A stretch of 64,000 nucleotides of DNA from Mangrovivirga cuniculi (GTDB lineage: Bacteria > Bacteroidota > Bacteroidia > Cytophagales > Cyclobacteriaceae): NCBI RefSeq assembly GCF_005166025.1, contig NZ_CP028923.1:795001-859000 (forward strand), given 5' to 3'. The notes beneath the pieces are model-generated. The model had not been told where the DNA came from, ran no database searches, and worked only from the letters and a program-made list of their open reading frames with translations. Positions 50,001 through 58,016 of this stretch are shown piece by piece. Position numbers and translations under genes: made by a program. Position 1 is the first letter of the stretch; each line of letters opens with the position of its first letter.

Positions 50001-50047
50001 ACATTATTAATATACTGAAGAAAAGAATTGACAACGTAGAAATATGA
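47003..50047 (+). CDS. Membrane hybrid sensor histidine kinase with PAS, receiver and Hpt domains
   Basis: A 1014-residue phosphorelay protein. Six membrane helices (about residues 12-190), a coiled coil (195-255), two PAS domains (about 255-370 and 380-490), HisKA with STMSHEIRTPLNAVIG (His515), HATPase with DTGIGIP and KFGGTGLGLAITK, a receiver with Asp807 in LILMDLQMPVMDG, and a C-terminal Hpt domain with His953 in DVVHKIKSML. All relay residues are present. Its stop overlaps the ATG of the following lipoprotein gene (ATGA), so they work as a unit. Signal unknown; the 6-helix part may sense a membrane cue. Confidence 0.93.
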   Translation: MNSLEKHSSYIYVKVYRFILLTSLILLIALLMNAETYSSVIAGGLSFIVLFIYYLIDPKGKFRLSKHILFYIYIGLVSVVTISSEFLTTSHLVAFRYSVHIVLIGACIIPLLTGASLRSKANYYSNIVIILLLIALLDIVYPLLHDTDLWISFSQHLLYGYYVVVALATFTLSYAFNHQIIKYNLLKAKIDNIRSKNLELQDESNRYKSLINRVDNDNKKLSRALFDKNADNEVLRDEIAYREQQLFESQRMTRTGVIEISLENQEVELSPILCELFNICSNSHKIDLETFVDTIDLDDSAKFFKAMEGASQGGDTFELEITHITQDNTKKIFKYTGRPSYSERGTIKGVYSMVQDITDIKQREKLFFLKKQQLESFVKTVPVPLAMFDKEMNFIAASGKWVDDYNLREKEYLGRPYYDLFPNASQEWRNIHRRCLNGAIEYEEEEMIIDKKGNKRWFRWEVRPWFDENYEIGGIIIFSEEITNWKIQENELIDSKKRAEESSEAKAFFLSTMSHEIRTPLNAVIGMTHLLLDESPKPEQIESLKTLKFSADNLLVLINDVLDFNKIEAGKISIENIDFSLPSLVSGIRQSLSPKAEEKNISFKVRIDMGIPDIVIGDQVRLGQVITNLVSNAIKFTDRGSVILDIGLESEDEESVFISFAVEDTGIGIPEEKHKLIFERFEQAGSDTTRKFGGTGLGLAITKRLLELMGSEINLESSYGEGSKFSFVLKLKKSSKLILGDGISEVNSKNTGVLKGIKVLVAEDNPVNLNIAKRFLLKWGMLIDTAINGEEAVEKASINEYDLILMDLQMPVMDGIKAARRIRAHTSSKVNKVPIIALTAHVLDEVREKVENAKMNDLISKPFHPADLYKKISKFVKSDRIKEPQDMIPGDPTEGLIKDSLINLQKIDYLTDGNQTFEEEFVTSYITQLDEFKVRYKLPYQEEDYDVISDVVHKIKSMLKFLEANELLDQINNSRKALENGLTTEEKEAEVEKVFNTIDNIINILKKRIDNVEI

Positions 50048-50508
50048 AATATTTAATTTATTCACTTTCGTTTATTTGTTTATTGTCATTAGGTAGCTGT
50101 GGTGATAACCAGGAATCTGAAGAGGACCTTAGTTCAAAACGTGATTCTCTATACAATGTAGTGATGCATGAGCATGACGAACTTATGAACCCTGCCACGA
50201 CATTAAATAAAATGCGAAGTAATGTTGAAAAGCAGCTCGATTCAATTTCAGTAGCAGGAGATACTGTTAATAACGTTTATTATACAAATCTTAAAAAAGC
50301 GCATCTCGAGATATTGACAGCCCAAAATGAAATGAGAGCGTGGATGATGAATTTCAAAAGGAAAGGAGTTGCAAAGGATAAGGTTACAGAATACGATGCT
50401 ATGGTAGATACTATGGCAATCGAATACCTTGAGGGAGAATATATCAAGCTACAGGAGCTAAGAAAAACAACTGAAAAAGCATTGCAGGCTGATAGTCTGG
50501 CTAATTAA
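50044..50508 (+). CDS. Lipoprotein paired with the hybrid kinase
   Basis: A 154-residue lipoprotein: signal with Cys at about residue 19 (LSLGSCGDNQES), then a helical, coiled-coil-like body with MHEHDELMNPATTLNKM and LEILTAQNEMRAWMMNFKRKG. This pattern recurs in Bacteroidota proteins sometimes labelled viral-A-type-inclusion or transposase-like by error. No catalytic motif. Overlap with the kinase stop by 4 bases suggests a sensory accessory. Confidence 0.75.
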   Translation: MKYLIYSLSFICLLSLGSCGDNQESEEDLSSKRDSLYNVVMHEHDELMNPATTLNKMRSNVEKQLDSISVAGDTVNNVYYTNLKKAHLEILTAQNEMRAWMMNFKRKGVAKDKVTEYDAMVDTMAIEYLEGEYIKLQELRKTTEKALQADSLAN

Positions 50509-50536
50509 ATAAAGCCTCATTTTGAGGTTTTATTTT
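50507..50536. terminator. Bidirectional terminator
   Basis: AATAAAGCCTCA pairs with GAGGTTTTATT (G-T tolerated) around TTTT, with T runs on both strands. It separates the plus-strand kinase unit from the minus-strand cytochrome unit and overlaps both stop codons. Confidence 0.7.
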
Positions 50537-50993
50537 AATCTTCGCAATTTTCAGATGCTTCGCTAACCATTTTTTGAGTAATTAAGCCTTTTTCATTCCC
50601 CCAGGAGTTATATACATAGGTCATAACTTCTGCTACTTCCATATCTGATAAATAACCCAGGGCTGTCATAGGTTGATTATACTTTTTACCATTGACAACG
50701 ATCTCTCCTTTTAATCCATATCGAATAATGCAAACAGTTCTGTCAACATCATTAAGCATATAGTCAGATTTGGCCAGTGGAGGAAATAAAGAAGCCAGGC
50801 CTTCACCGTTTTCCTGATGGCAATTGCTACAATGCTTTTTGTAAAGCTGTTCTCCTGCGATCATATAGTGCTTAAATTTCATTTCATTTGATGCAGTGCC
50901 TGATCCTTCAGAGTCGGAACTACCTGATTTTGAATTACAAGACATAGTAACAAAAAATATGAGTACAGGAAGATAACTAATATATTTCTTCAT
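50535..50993 (-). CDS. c-type cytochrome lipoprotein
   Basis: A 152-residue lipoprotein (VTMSCNSKSG, Cys near residue 19) with one haem-binding motif CSNCH (Cys55, Cys58, His59), an EGLASLFPPLAKSDY segment and a Met ligand in NQPMTALGYLSD. Fits a class I mono-haem cytochrome of the cytochrome-c-oxidase type. Faces the periplasm. It starts 2 bases after the Sco1 gene and is the last gene of HemJ-Sco1-cyt c. Confidence 0.88.
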   Translation of the reverse strand: MKKYISYLPVLIFFVTMSCNSKSGSSDSEGSGTASNEMKFKHYMIAGEQLYKKHCSNCHQENGEGLASLFPPLAKSDYMLNDVDRTVCIIRYGLKGEIVVNGKKYNQPMTALGYLSDMEVAEVMTYVYNSWGNEKGLITQKMVSEASENCED

Positions 50994-50995
50994 AA

Positions 50996-51670
50996 TTAAT
51001 TTTTTAAAAGTCTGTCGATATCGTTCATCATTCGGTTGACATCATCTTTTTTAGTTCCGTCATACATTCCACGCGGTCTTCCTTTTTCATCAACTAATAC
51101 AAATGCACCACTATGTGCAAAGCCTCCCGGAGCCTGAGGATCCTCGTAAGCGGTAACCATGTATTCTTTTTCAGCGAGCTTAAAGATCTCATCAAGCTCT
51201 CCAGTCATAAATAACCATTGATCATTGTCTACACCTAGCTTATTCGCGTAGTCTTTTAATGCAGGAACAGTATCATTATAAGGATCGATGCTATGAGATA
51301 GTATCAACAGGTCATCATTCCCTTTATATTTTTCATAAACCCTCAGCATTTGTGCAGCCATGGTTGGGCAAATAGAAGGACAGGTTGTAAAGAAAAAGTC
51401 TGCCACGACAATTTTACCTTCAATATCATCCTTTGTAACTGTGTTGCTATCCTGATCCACAAGGGTGAAATCACCTATCGTATGATAAATAGTATCAGTA
51501 ATTTCTTCACCATTAATTACGGTGTCTTTTACCTGGAAATTACCGATATAACCCAATTTTTTGTTGGGTTCATCAATAGAGATGATTTGTCCCGAACCGC
51601 TTTCGTTATTTTTATTGCACGCAGCTACAGATGATAATATCAAAAGCGCTGCCAAATATTTTCTTATCAT
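50996..51670 (-). CDS. Sco1/SenC-family copper protein
   Basis: A 224-residue lipoprotein (VAACNKNNES) with a thioredoxin-like fold. The copper motif CPSIC is at Cys97-Cys101 (TTCPSICPTM) and the distal His falls in GGFAHSGAFVLVDEKGRPRG. Sco proteins load CuA in cytochrome oxidase. It starts 7 bases after the hemJ-like gene and 2 bases before the cytochrome, matching a respiratory assembly unit. Confidence 0.9.
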   Translation of the reverse strand: MIRKYLAALLILSSVAACNKNNESGSGQIISIDEPNKKLGYIGNFQVKDTVINGEEITDTIYHTIGDFTLVDQDSNTVTKDDIEGKIVVADFFFTTCPSICPTMAAQMLRVYEKYKGNDDLLILSHSIDPYNDTVPALKDYANKLGVDNDQWLFMTGELDEIFKLAEKEYMVTAYEDPQAPGGFAHSGAFVLVDEKGRPRGMYDGTKKDDVNRMMNDIDRLLKN

Positions 51671-51677
51671 ATTAACC

Positions 51678-52211
51678 TTAATTTTTTCTGTATTTTTTAT
51701 ATAATTTGATTCCTAACATTAACAGAATCATTACTGCAAAAAGCCCGATTACACCATATACCATATCTAGTGCACTTTTAAGTACCACAATGAAAGTAAT
51801 GGAAATTAGAAACAAGGTAGCTCCTTCATTAAACATTCTTAATTGATCAGAAGTATAGCCCACTTTTTCATTTTGCAAGTTTCGGTAAATTTTCCAGCAC
51901 CAATAGTGATATCCATATAATCCGGCTACCAATGCTAGTTTAACCCATAACCATCCGCTAATGTTACCTAATTCATAAACCATCCAGAATCCGAAGATTG
52001 CAGTTAAGATTGATGCCGGAACTGTTATGATCTTCCATAGCCTGGCCGTCATTAACTTCAACTGATCGCTGAGCACAGTTTTTTCAGGTTCTTGTTTTTC
52101 GGTAAGAGCTTCTGTATGATAAATAAAAAGCCTTACAATATAAAAAAGACCTGCAAACCAGCTTACAACGAAAATTATATGAAGTGCTTTTGCGTATAGG
52201 TAGAAACTCAT
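51678..52211 (-). CDS. hemJ: Protoporphyrinogen IX oxidase HemJ
   Basis: A 177-residue membrane protein with about four or five helices. FYLYAKALHIIFVVSWFAGL is the HemJ signature with the conserved His; a second His lies in FIYHTEA, and WLWVKLALVAGLYGYHYW carries another. HemJ oxidises protoporphyrinogen IX to protoporphyrin in haem synthesis. Bacteroidota often use HemJ instead of HemG or HemY. First gene of the cytochrome c unit, with a promoter before it. Confidence 0.87.
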   Translation of the reverse strand: MSFYLYAKALHIIFVVSWFAGLFYIVRLFIYHTEALTEKQEPEKTVLSDQLKLMTARLWKIITVPASILTAIFGFWMVYELGNISGWLWVKLALVAGLYGYHYWCWKIYRNLQNEKVGYTSDQLRMFNEGATLFLISITFIVVLKSALDMVYGVIGLFAVMILLMLGIKLYKKYRKN

Positions 52212-52245
52212 TCTAGTATATTACCGTTATAAATGTATTACGGTT

Positions 52246-52274
52246 CAAAAATAGTGATGTTTATTGAATTCAAT
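52246..52274 (-). promoter_or_regulatory. Promoter of the hemJ unit
   Basis: On the minus strand TTG (52273-52271), 17 bases, TATTTTTG (52253-52246). The -7 is a full match; spacing is slightly short. Confidence 0.45.
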
Positions 52275-52360
52275 AGTAATTAATTGAAAAGCAATATTAA
52301 AAAATCATATATTTAAACTAAACGATAGATATTTCTTTACAAAGCATTAATTTTTCAAGC

Positions 52361-53044
52361 ATGAACAATGGGAATGATTTATGGTATTTTGAAAATGTAG
52401 ATCTTTTTGGAGTGATGTGTCCTCACAAATTAGGAGCAGCAGCTGGTAAGGACCATGAGATGATGAAGTTTGATAAAGACGAATTCATTTATTTCCCTAA
52501 CGATACGTCAGATCAAATTTACCTGGTAGCCGAGGGTAGAGTAAGAATTGGAAATTATAGCGAAGATGGAAAAGAAAATCTTAAAGTTATTCTTGGGAAA
52601 GGGGAGTTATTCGGAGAACTGGCCCTGAGCGGTGAAGGAAAACGAAATGATTTTGCCCAGGCTATGGATAAGGAAACTATCGTATGCCAGATGACAATCG
52701 ATCATATGGAAGAACTTATGAGGGAGGATCAAACTCTTAGTATAAAGTTGCTCAAACTCGTTGGTTTTCGCCTTAAAAAAATGGAGAGAAAGATTAATTC
52801 GCTTGTCTTTAAAGATGCCAGAACCAGGATTGTTGAGTTTTTAAAAGAGCTGGGCGAAGAAAAAGGGACCAAAGTTGGATACGAAATAATGGTTAAAAAT
52901 CACCTGACCCATAAAGATATTGCAGCATTGACCGGAACCTCAAGACAAACCGTGACAACAGTCTTAAATGAATTAAAAGACCAGAACTTAATTAATTTTG
53001 ACAGAAGAAGGATTCTGTTTAGAGATCTTGAAGCACTGGCCTAG
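52361..53044 (+). CDS. Crp/Fnr-family transcription regulator
   Basis: A 227-residue regulator: N-terminal cyclic-nucleotide-binding fold with GKGELFGELALSGEG (cNMP pocket-like, but the ligand-binding Arg-Ser pair of Crp is replaced by KRNDFAQ), a long dimer helix and a C-terminal winged helix (LTHKDIAALTGTSRQTVTTVLNEL). No N-terminal cysteine cluster of Fnr type. It stands divergent from the hemJ unit, so redox or respiratory control is a plausible inference. Its stop shares CTAG with the stop of the opposite gene. Confidence 0.9.
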   Translation: MNNGNDLWYFENVDLFGVMCPHKLGAAAGKDHEMMKFDKDEFIYFPNDTSDQIYLVAEGRVRIGNYSEDGKENLKVILGKGELFGELALSGEGKRNDFAQAMDKETIVCQMTIDHMEELMREDQTLSIKLLKLVGFRLKKMERKINSLVFKDARTRIVEFLKELGEEKGTKVGYEIMVKNHLTHKDIAALTGTSRQTVTTVLNELKDQNLINFDRRRILFRDLEALA

Positions 53045-53871
53045 TCCGCCCAGTAATCATCTCTGTTGGATGATTTTAACTTCCAAATTCTTCCATCGCT
53101 GGATTCCATTAATATCATTTTATGCGGATAATCTTTTTGAAAAAGATAATTAACTTCTCCAATATGCGGACCCTTGACCTGGACTGACCAGCCATCATCT
53201 GTTTCGGAAATTTTAAAATCAGATTTCTCTATTATTGGCTTGGACGCTTTGGAGGTCATTCGTGATTTCATGACAGGTGCAGAAAATGCTAGACCATCTT
53301 TAAATTTTAACGCACGCAATGTAAATACTAATTGATCTTCTATGAGGCAGAGTTTTTTTATCTGTCTTTCGCCTCTTCCTTCACCATCCCAATAGCTGTT
53401 ATAATTCTCATCAAAACCATAAGATTTTTTTCTCATAGCTTTAAAGGTGGTTCCACACCACTCCTGAGAAGAAACAGTTAATTTATGAACCATATCCGGA
53501 TTTTGCCTTTTAAAAAAAATGCTCATCAAAAAATGGTAGGGATATCGATGTGTTGGGATATCTGAAAACAAGTTTACCTTAATTACTTCAAAAAGGTCCT
53601 CACGCTCATAATTATCAGTTTTAACCTGAAACTCCTTATTGAAAGTCTCTTTAACTGCTACATAAACTTGCTCATAATTTCTGGGTTCACCATAAATCAC
53701 GCGTTGAGCATCATAAATATTGACCTCCGCTAATCCATCATCCCATAAACTATTATTAGTCCAATCATTATTAAAGTGCTCACTCCAGGAAAGTTCTTTA
53801 TTTTTCTTTAATCCGCTTTCGGTATGGCAGGAAAAAGCTACGAAGGTGATCAATATCATTAATTTCCTCAT
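53041..53871 (-). CDS. Lipoprotein of unknown function, last gene of the redox/glycosyl operon
   Basis: A 276-residue protein with a short lipoprotein signal (MRKLMILITFVAFSCHTESG, Cys at about residue 15). The mature part has many Trp/Tyr (LSWSEHFNNDWTNNSLWDDGLAEVN, quoted in part) and ends with SSDGRIWKLKSSNRDDYW, suggesting a beta-rich carbohydrate- or lipid-binding protein. I do not recognise a family. ATGA overlap with the DUF2064 gene ties it to the operon. Role unknown. Confidence 0.72.
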   Translation of the reverse strand: MRKLMILITFVAFSCHTESGLKKNKELSWSEHFNNDWTNNSLWDDGLAEVNIYDAQRVIYGEPRNYEQVYVAVKETFNKEFQVKTDNYEREDLFEVIKVNLFSDIPTHRYPYHFLMSIFFKRQNPDMVHKLTVSSQEWCGTTFKAMRKKSYGFDENYNSYWDGEGRGERQIKKLCLIEDQLVFTLRALKFKDGLAFSAPVMKSRMTSKASKPIIEKSDFKISETDDGWSVQVKGPHIGEVNYLFQKDYPHKMILMESSDGRIWKLKSSNRDDYWAD

Positions 53872-54470
53872 AATGATCCTTGGTTAATAGAGTTCAAGTC
53901 TTCTAATGTATCTATATCAATTAATTGTTCAATAAAATCTATTTTAAGACCCAGCGATTTACATTTTTCAATTGTTTTATCGAGGACCTCAGGAGTGGAC
54001 CACTCTATGCCAGAAAAAAGTTCATCGTTAATGGATTTCAGGCCCAAAAGGTAATATCCACCATCATTTGAAGGGCCGATTACTACATCACTATCATCCA
54101 GTTTTTTAGAGGCTTTTTCAAGGTGCTGAAGCGAAAGATCATAGCAATCAGAACCGATAATAATGATTTTATTTGCTTCGGTTTCCTCTTTTACTTCAAC
54201 AAACGCATCGAGCATTTTTTTTCCGAGGTCTCCGTTGCTTTGAGTTTTTTTGATAACCCAGGGAAATGAGAAATAATCATTTTTGCCCACCTGGTCTTTA
54301 TAATAAACAAATGTCGGCCATTGACTTTCTTCAATTATATCCGCAGTCTTTTGTAATAACTTTTTATAAACCTCCAGGGCTTTTTTATCACCAATATCCT
54401 TTGCAAGCCTGGTCTTAACTTTACCTATTTCAGGTTGTTTTACGAATACTATTAATTTAGTCTCGGTCAT
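53868..54470 (-). CDS. DUF2064 / TIGR04282-type transferase
   Basis: A 200-residue glycosyltransferase-A-fold protein. LIVFVKQPEIGKVKTRLAKDIG at the start, IIIGSDCYDLS with the DxD-like acidic pair, and GPSNDGGYYLLGL are the family features. TIGR04282 proteins are named after their neighbourhood with radical-SAM/selenodomain (arsenosugar-like) genes; the reaction is not proven. Neither radical-SAM nor ArsM-like genes are in this window. Overlaps the membrane glycosyltransferase gene and the lipoprotein gene by 4 bases each. Confidence 0.85.
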   Translation of the reverse strand: MTETKLIVFVKQPEIGKVKTRLAKDIGDKKALEVYKKLLQKTADIIEESQWPTFVYYKDQVGKNDYFSFPWVIKKTQSNGDLGKKMLDAFVEVKEETEANKIIIIGSDCYDLSLQHLEKASKKLDDSDVVIGPSNDGGYYLLGLKSINDELFSGIEWSTPEVLDKTIEKCKSLGLKIDFIEQLIDIDTLEDLNSINQGSL

Positions 54471-55792
54471 CGTTTCAATGGGTTGTTTTTAAATTTAACC
54501 CAATTCAAATCAAATAAAAAGGTAATGAAGACTGCAGAATATTCGATATAAAGCAGAAGTGAGGATTCATTGTAACCTTTTTCATTATATCCCAGGTAAG
54601 TATAAAAGATAAAGAAAGACCAGATAATTCCGGATTTGTAATTATTTATAACTGATAATCCAACCAGCGGAATTACATACCATGGGTGGACCGTTGTGGC
54701 AAAAATCAGATAAATAGCCCATAACCAGAATAGTATTTTAGAGGCTTCTTTTTTACGGTAAATCCACGATATTCCGAGGATAATCGAAGTTGTAACAATT
54801 GAAAGATAAGGACCCAGCGTTTGAATGGTGTTATACCCTTTTATCATATAACCCACCTCTCTCAGGAGATAATATACCGAGGCGTTAAATTCAAACTTCC
54901 GAAAGTAAAGGGAAGTACTTTCAATAATTCCATCAACAAAGGATGAACTATATAGCGGAAAAAATAATACCAGAGTGGTTATGATTGATCCCAGAAGAAA
55001 AGGGAACAATTTTTTATCACGAATTGAGTTGAAGAGTAAAAAAGGGCCAAAAATGAGTGGCAATAATTTGATCGCGACCGAAACTCCCAGAGCAATTCCT
55101 GCAAGCAAATATTTTTTTACATGGGCGTAATAGACAAGAAATACCAGTACAGGAACGAGCATAATCTCAAAATGGGCATTGCCGGCACCTTCTATTATAA
55201 CCAGCGGGTTGAGTAAATAGATAGTGAGCCATTTGGAGATATTTGGGTTGTTCACTTTTAATCGTCTGCCTGCTTTCAGTATTGTCAGTTCAGTAGCTAC
55301 CAGGATGGACTTAATGAAAATTATTGGAGCAGATAATGAAATAGGCAGTAAGTAAGATGATAAGTATCCAATTGCCTGGTAGACTGGCGGGTATATGGTG
55401 TGATATTGCTTTGAATTAAGTTCGCTATATAGTTGCTGAACATTTTCAGGAAGATCAGAATTATTCATAATCTCTTGAGGAGTCGAAGAAAATGGATGAA
55501 TGCCTTCTCTCCATAAGGCACCATCCCAAATAAATCTGAAAATATCCTCTGAAAGCCATGGGATAATAAATATCAGTATAATTCTGATAAATATTGCTGT
55601 TCCTATTTTAAAGTCATTGTTGATGGTATTAAAAACCATGACCAGGTATCCTGAAAAAGCAACGAGATAAGTTATCAGTAAACCGAAATCATTATTTCTT
55701 TCTATGAAAAGTCCCTGGATAATAATTCCGGAGATAAGGAGAGTAGCTCCAAGAATATTCTTAGTACCAACAGATTGAAATCCTGGTTTCAT
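54467..55792 (-). CDS. Integral membrane glycosyltransferase (GT87/GT-C type)
   Basis: A 441-residue membrane protein with about ten helices. A periplasmic first loop has EDIFRFIWDG..REGIHPF, a GT-C-type acidic pair pattern found in polyprenyl-phosphate-mannose-using DUF2029/GT87 enzymes; later loops have YPPVYQAIGYL and GAGNAHFEIM. Such enzymes take sugar from a lipid-linked donor on the outer side of the inner membrane. The DPM1-like gene two places upstream could make the donor. Family call is by motif and topology. Confidence 0.82.
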   Translation of the reverse strand: MKPGFQSVGTKNILGATLLISGIIIQGLFIERNNDFGLLITYLVAFSGYLVMVFNTINNDFKIGTAIFIRIILIFIIPWLSEDIFRFIWDGALWREGIHPFSSTPQEIMNNSDLPENVQQLYSELNSKQYHTIYPPVYQAIGYLSSYLLPISLSAPIIFIKSILVATELTILKAGRRLKVNNPNISKWLTIYLLNPLVIIEGAGNAHFEIMLVPVLVFLVYYAHVKKYLLAGIALGVSVAIKLLPLIFGPFLLFNSIRDKKLFPFLLGSIITTLVLFFPLYSSSFVDGIIESTSLYFRKFEFNASVYYLLREVGYMIKGYNTIQTLGPYLSIVTTSIILGISWIYRKKEASKILFWLWAIYLIFATTVHPWYVIPLVGLSVINNYKSGIIWSFFIFYTYLGYNEKGYNESSLLLYIEYSAVFITFLFDLNWVKFKNNPLKR

Positions 55793-55799
55793 TTTTATA

Positions 55800-57266
55800 T
55801 CAGGTTGCTTTAGCTGAGTGGTAAAAAACCATTGAAAAACCTGTTGCTAGCATAAAGTGAAATAGGATCATTCCGTAATCTCCTATAAAAACACCATAAG
55901 CTATTCCAAATAAAAAATAAAGAGCAAGGACTGCTTCTAAAAGAATCATCGGAGAAAAAGTAAGATTCAGATATCGATTATTTCTCCATGATTTTTTGTC
56001 TGAGACATTAAATTTAGGAGTCCTGATGAACGGAGATCGTTTTCCTATCCATCCTTCAAATACTGCTATAGCATTATGAAGAGACAACCCCATAGACATA
56101 GTCAGAAAGAGGAAATATGTTTTAAGAAACTTCCAGAAGGATGATTTTTTTGATTTCCCTATTTGCTTATTGGCCTCCCAGAAATAGTACGATAACCCCA
56201 GAAAGCCAATTAAAAATACTGTTCCAAGATCAAAAAGCCAGTTTAGTCCGGGAGAGGAATCTTTAATATAAAGTAAGGGTACACTGATAATAGCTGCGAC
56301 CAATAGAAAAAGAAATACACTGGAGTTCAAAAGGTGAAAAGTGCCGTGAATCTTATTCTTAAGAGGAAGCTCAGTTTGCCAAAGTTTGCTGAGATGTTTA
56401 CGTGCAGTTTCGGCAGCACCTTTATTCCATCTAAACTGTTGAGATTTTACCGCAGGCATAATAATCGGGAGTTCTGCCGGAGATACGAGGTCTTCCAGAT
56501 AATGGAACTTCCATCCCGAGATTTGGGCTCTATAAGATAGATCCAGGTCCTCAGTGAGGGTATCATCATTCCATCCACCAGCATCAATTATACAGTTTTT
56601 TCGCCAGATGCCTCCTGTACCATTGAAGTTAATAAAGCTCCCGGATGCCATTCTTCCTACCTGCTCAATGGAAAAATGCGCATCAAGCCCGAAGGCCTGC
56701 AACTTTGTGAGAATACTATAGTTTTTATTAATATGTCCCCATCGCGTTTGAACCACACCGATATCTGAATAACTGAAATAAGGAACGGTTTTCTTTAGAA
56801 AGTCCGGAGCTGGTATAAAGTCAGCATCAAAGATCGCAATAAAATCCCCATTTGCAATTTTGAGTCCATAATCAAGAGCACCAGCCTTAAAACCACTTCT
56901 ATCCGGGCGAAATACATGTTTTATATCGATTCCTTTCATCTGCAGCTCTTTTATCTTCTTTGCTGCAATTTCAACTGATTCATCCGTAGAATCATCGAGT
57001 ACCTGAATTTCCAGTTTATCTATTGGGTAGTCCAGTCTGCCCACTGATTCAATTAGTCTTTCAATAACATATAATTCATTGAAAACGGGTAGTTGAACTG
57101 TCACGCGAGGCCAATCATTTACCTCAGGAGATTTGAGTTTTGAACGTGTTTTAAATTTCTTATATACCTTGGTGAGATGAAGCTGCGTGAGGCTAAAGGC
57201 GAAGATAAAAAACAGCGCCACAATATAAATAATCAATATAACCAACTCCCACACGCTAATCTGCAT
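55800..57266 (-). CDS. Membrane glycosyltransferase family 2, cellulose-synthase-like
   Basis: A 488-residue processive-type GT2: one N-terminal helix, GT-A domain with TVQLPVFNELYVIERLIES, DDSTDES, IFDADFIPA and TEDLDLSYR, then QQFRWNKGAAE (QxxRW). At least four membrane helices follow, with a final hydrophobic hairpin. The motif set (D, DxD, TED, QxxRW) is complete, so it should be active. It could make or extend a glycan or glycolipid. It overlaps the DPM1-like gene by 11 bases. Confidence 0.9.
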   Translation of the reverse strand: MQISVWELVILIIYIVALFFIFAFSLTQLHLTKVYKKFKTRSKLKSPEVNDWPRVTVQLPVFNELYVIERLIESVGRLDYPIDKLEIQVLDDSTDESVEIAAKKIKELQMKGIDIKHVFRPDRSGFKAGALDYGLKIANGDFIAIFDADFIPAPDFLKKTVPYFSYSDIGVVQTRWGHINKNYSILTKLQAFGLDAHFSIEQVGRMASGSFINFNGTGGIWRKNCIIDAGGWNDDTLTEDLDLSYRAQISGWKFHYLEDLVSPAELPIIMPAVKSQQFRWNKGAAETARKHLSKLWQTELPLKNKIHGTFHLLNSSVFLFLLVAAIISVPLLYIKDSSPGLNWLFDLGTVFLIGFLGLSYYFWEANKQIGKSKKSSFWKFLKTYFLFLTMSMGLSLHNAIAVFEGWIGKRSPFIRTPKFNVSDKKSWRNNRYLNLTFSPMILLEAVLALYFLFGIAYGVFIGDYGMILFHFMLATGFSMVFYHSAKAT

Positions 57267-57951
57267 ATCTTAAAATCGTTGTAATAATTTTATATCCTGC
57301 CATCACAGTACCTTTAACAGTGCCGGAAACCTTGCTTACCCCGATCCGCTGACGGTATTTCACTGGGACCTCGGTAGATCTCATTTTATTTTTAGCAGCT
57401 TTCACCTGCATTTCTACTGTCCAGCCATATGTTTTATCCTGCATGTTTAAATCAAGTAATTTTTGGTATTTAATAGCCCTGAAAGGCCCCAGATCAGTAA
57501 AATGTTCATCGTAAAACCATCTGATCATCCTGGTTGCCAGCCAGTTTCCAAATATTTGCTGTGGAGTCATGGATCCCTTTTCCCTGTTACCCAGGGCTCT
57601 TGATCCAATCACCATATCATATCCATTCTCAGTAATGGGTTCAATTAGCTTGTAAGTTTCTTCCGGATAATCAGAATAATCAGCATCAAGAAAAACAACT
57701 ATATCTGTATTATCACAAGTTTTAAGGTAATCAATACCTTTTAAACATGCTCTTCCATATCCTTTTTCAGGTTGGTCGAGCACAGTAGCACCTGCTTTTG
57801 ATGCCTCTTTCGAAGTTTGATCTACAGATCCATTATTTACCACTATCACCTCTTTAACGATGTCCATGGGTATTTCATTTACGACCTTCCCCACGGCATT
57901 TTCTTCATTAAAGGCAGGTATTATTATCCTTATATCCGGCTTTCTTTTCAT
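57256..57951 (-). CDS. Glycosyltransferase family 2, DPM1-like
   Basis: A 231-residue GT-A-fold enzyme: IIIPAFNEENAVGKVV, VVNNGSVDQTSKEA, VVFLDADYSDYPEETYKL (DxD-like), RALGNREKGSMTPQQIFGN and a C-terminal KYRQRIGVSKVSGTVKGT. Similar to dolichol-/polyprenyl-phosphate sugar synthases, but with no C-terminal membrane helices. In this operon a natural role is to charge polyprenyl phosphate with a sugar for the GT-C enzyme; that is inferred. Confidence 0.85.
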   Translation of the reverse strand: MKRKPDIRIIIPAFNEENAVGKVVNEIPMDIVKEVIVVNNGSVDQTSKEASKAGATVLDQPEKGYGRACLKGIDYLKTCDNTDIVVFLDADYSDYPEETYKLIEPITENGYDMVIGSRALGNREKGSMTPQQIFGNWLATRMIRWFYDEHFTDLGPFRAIKYQKLLDLNMQDKTYGWTVEMQVKAAKNKMRSTEVPVKYRQRIGVSKVSGTVKGTVMAGYKIITTILRYAD

Positions 57952-58016
57952 AAGAGGTTAAAAAATGGCAAAATTACGATCCAACATCAGTCATAACAAG
58001 GTCTGGAGCAATTCAT

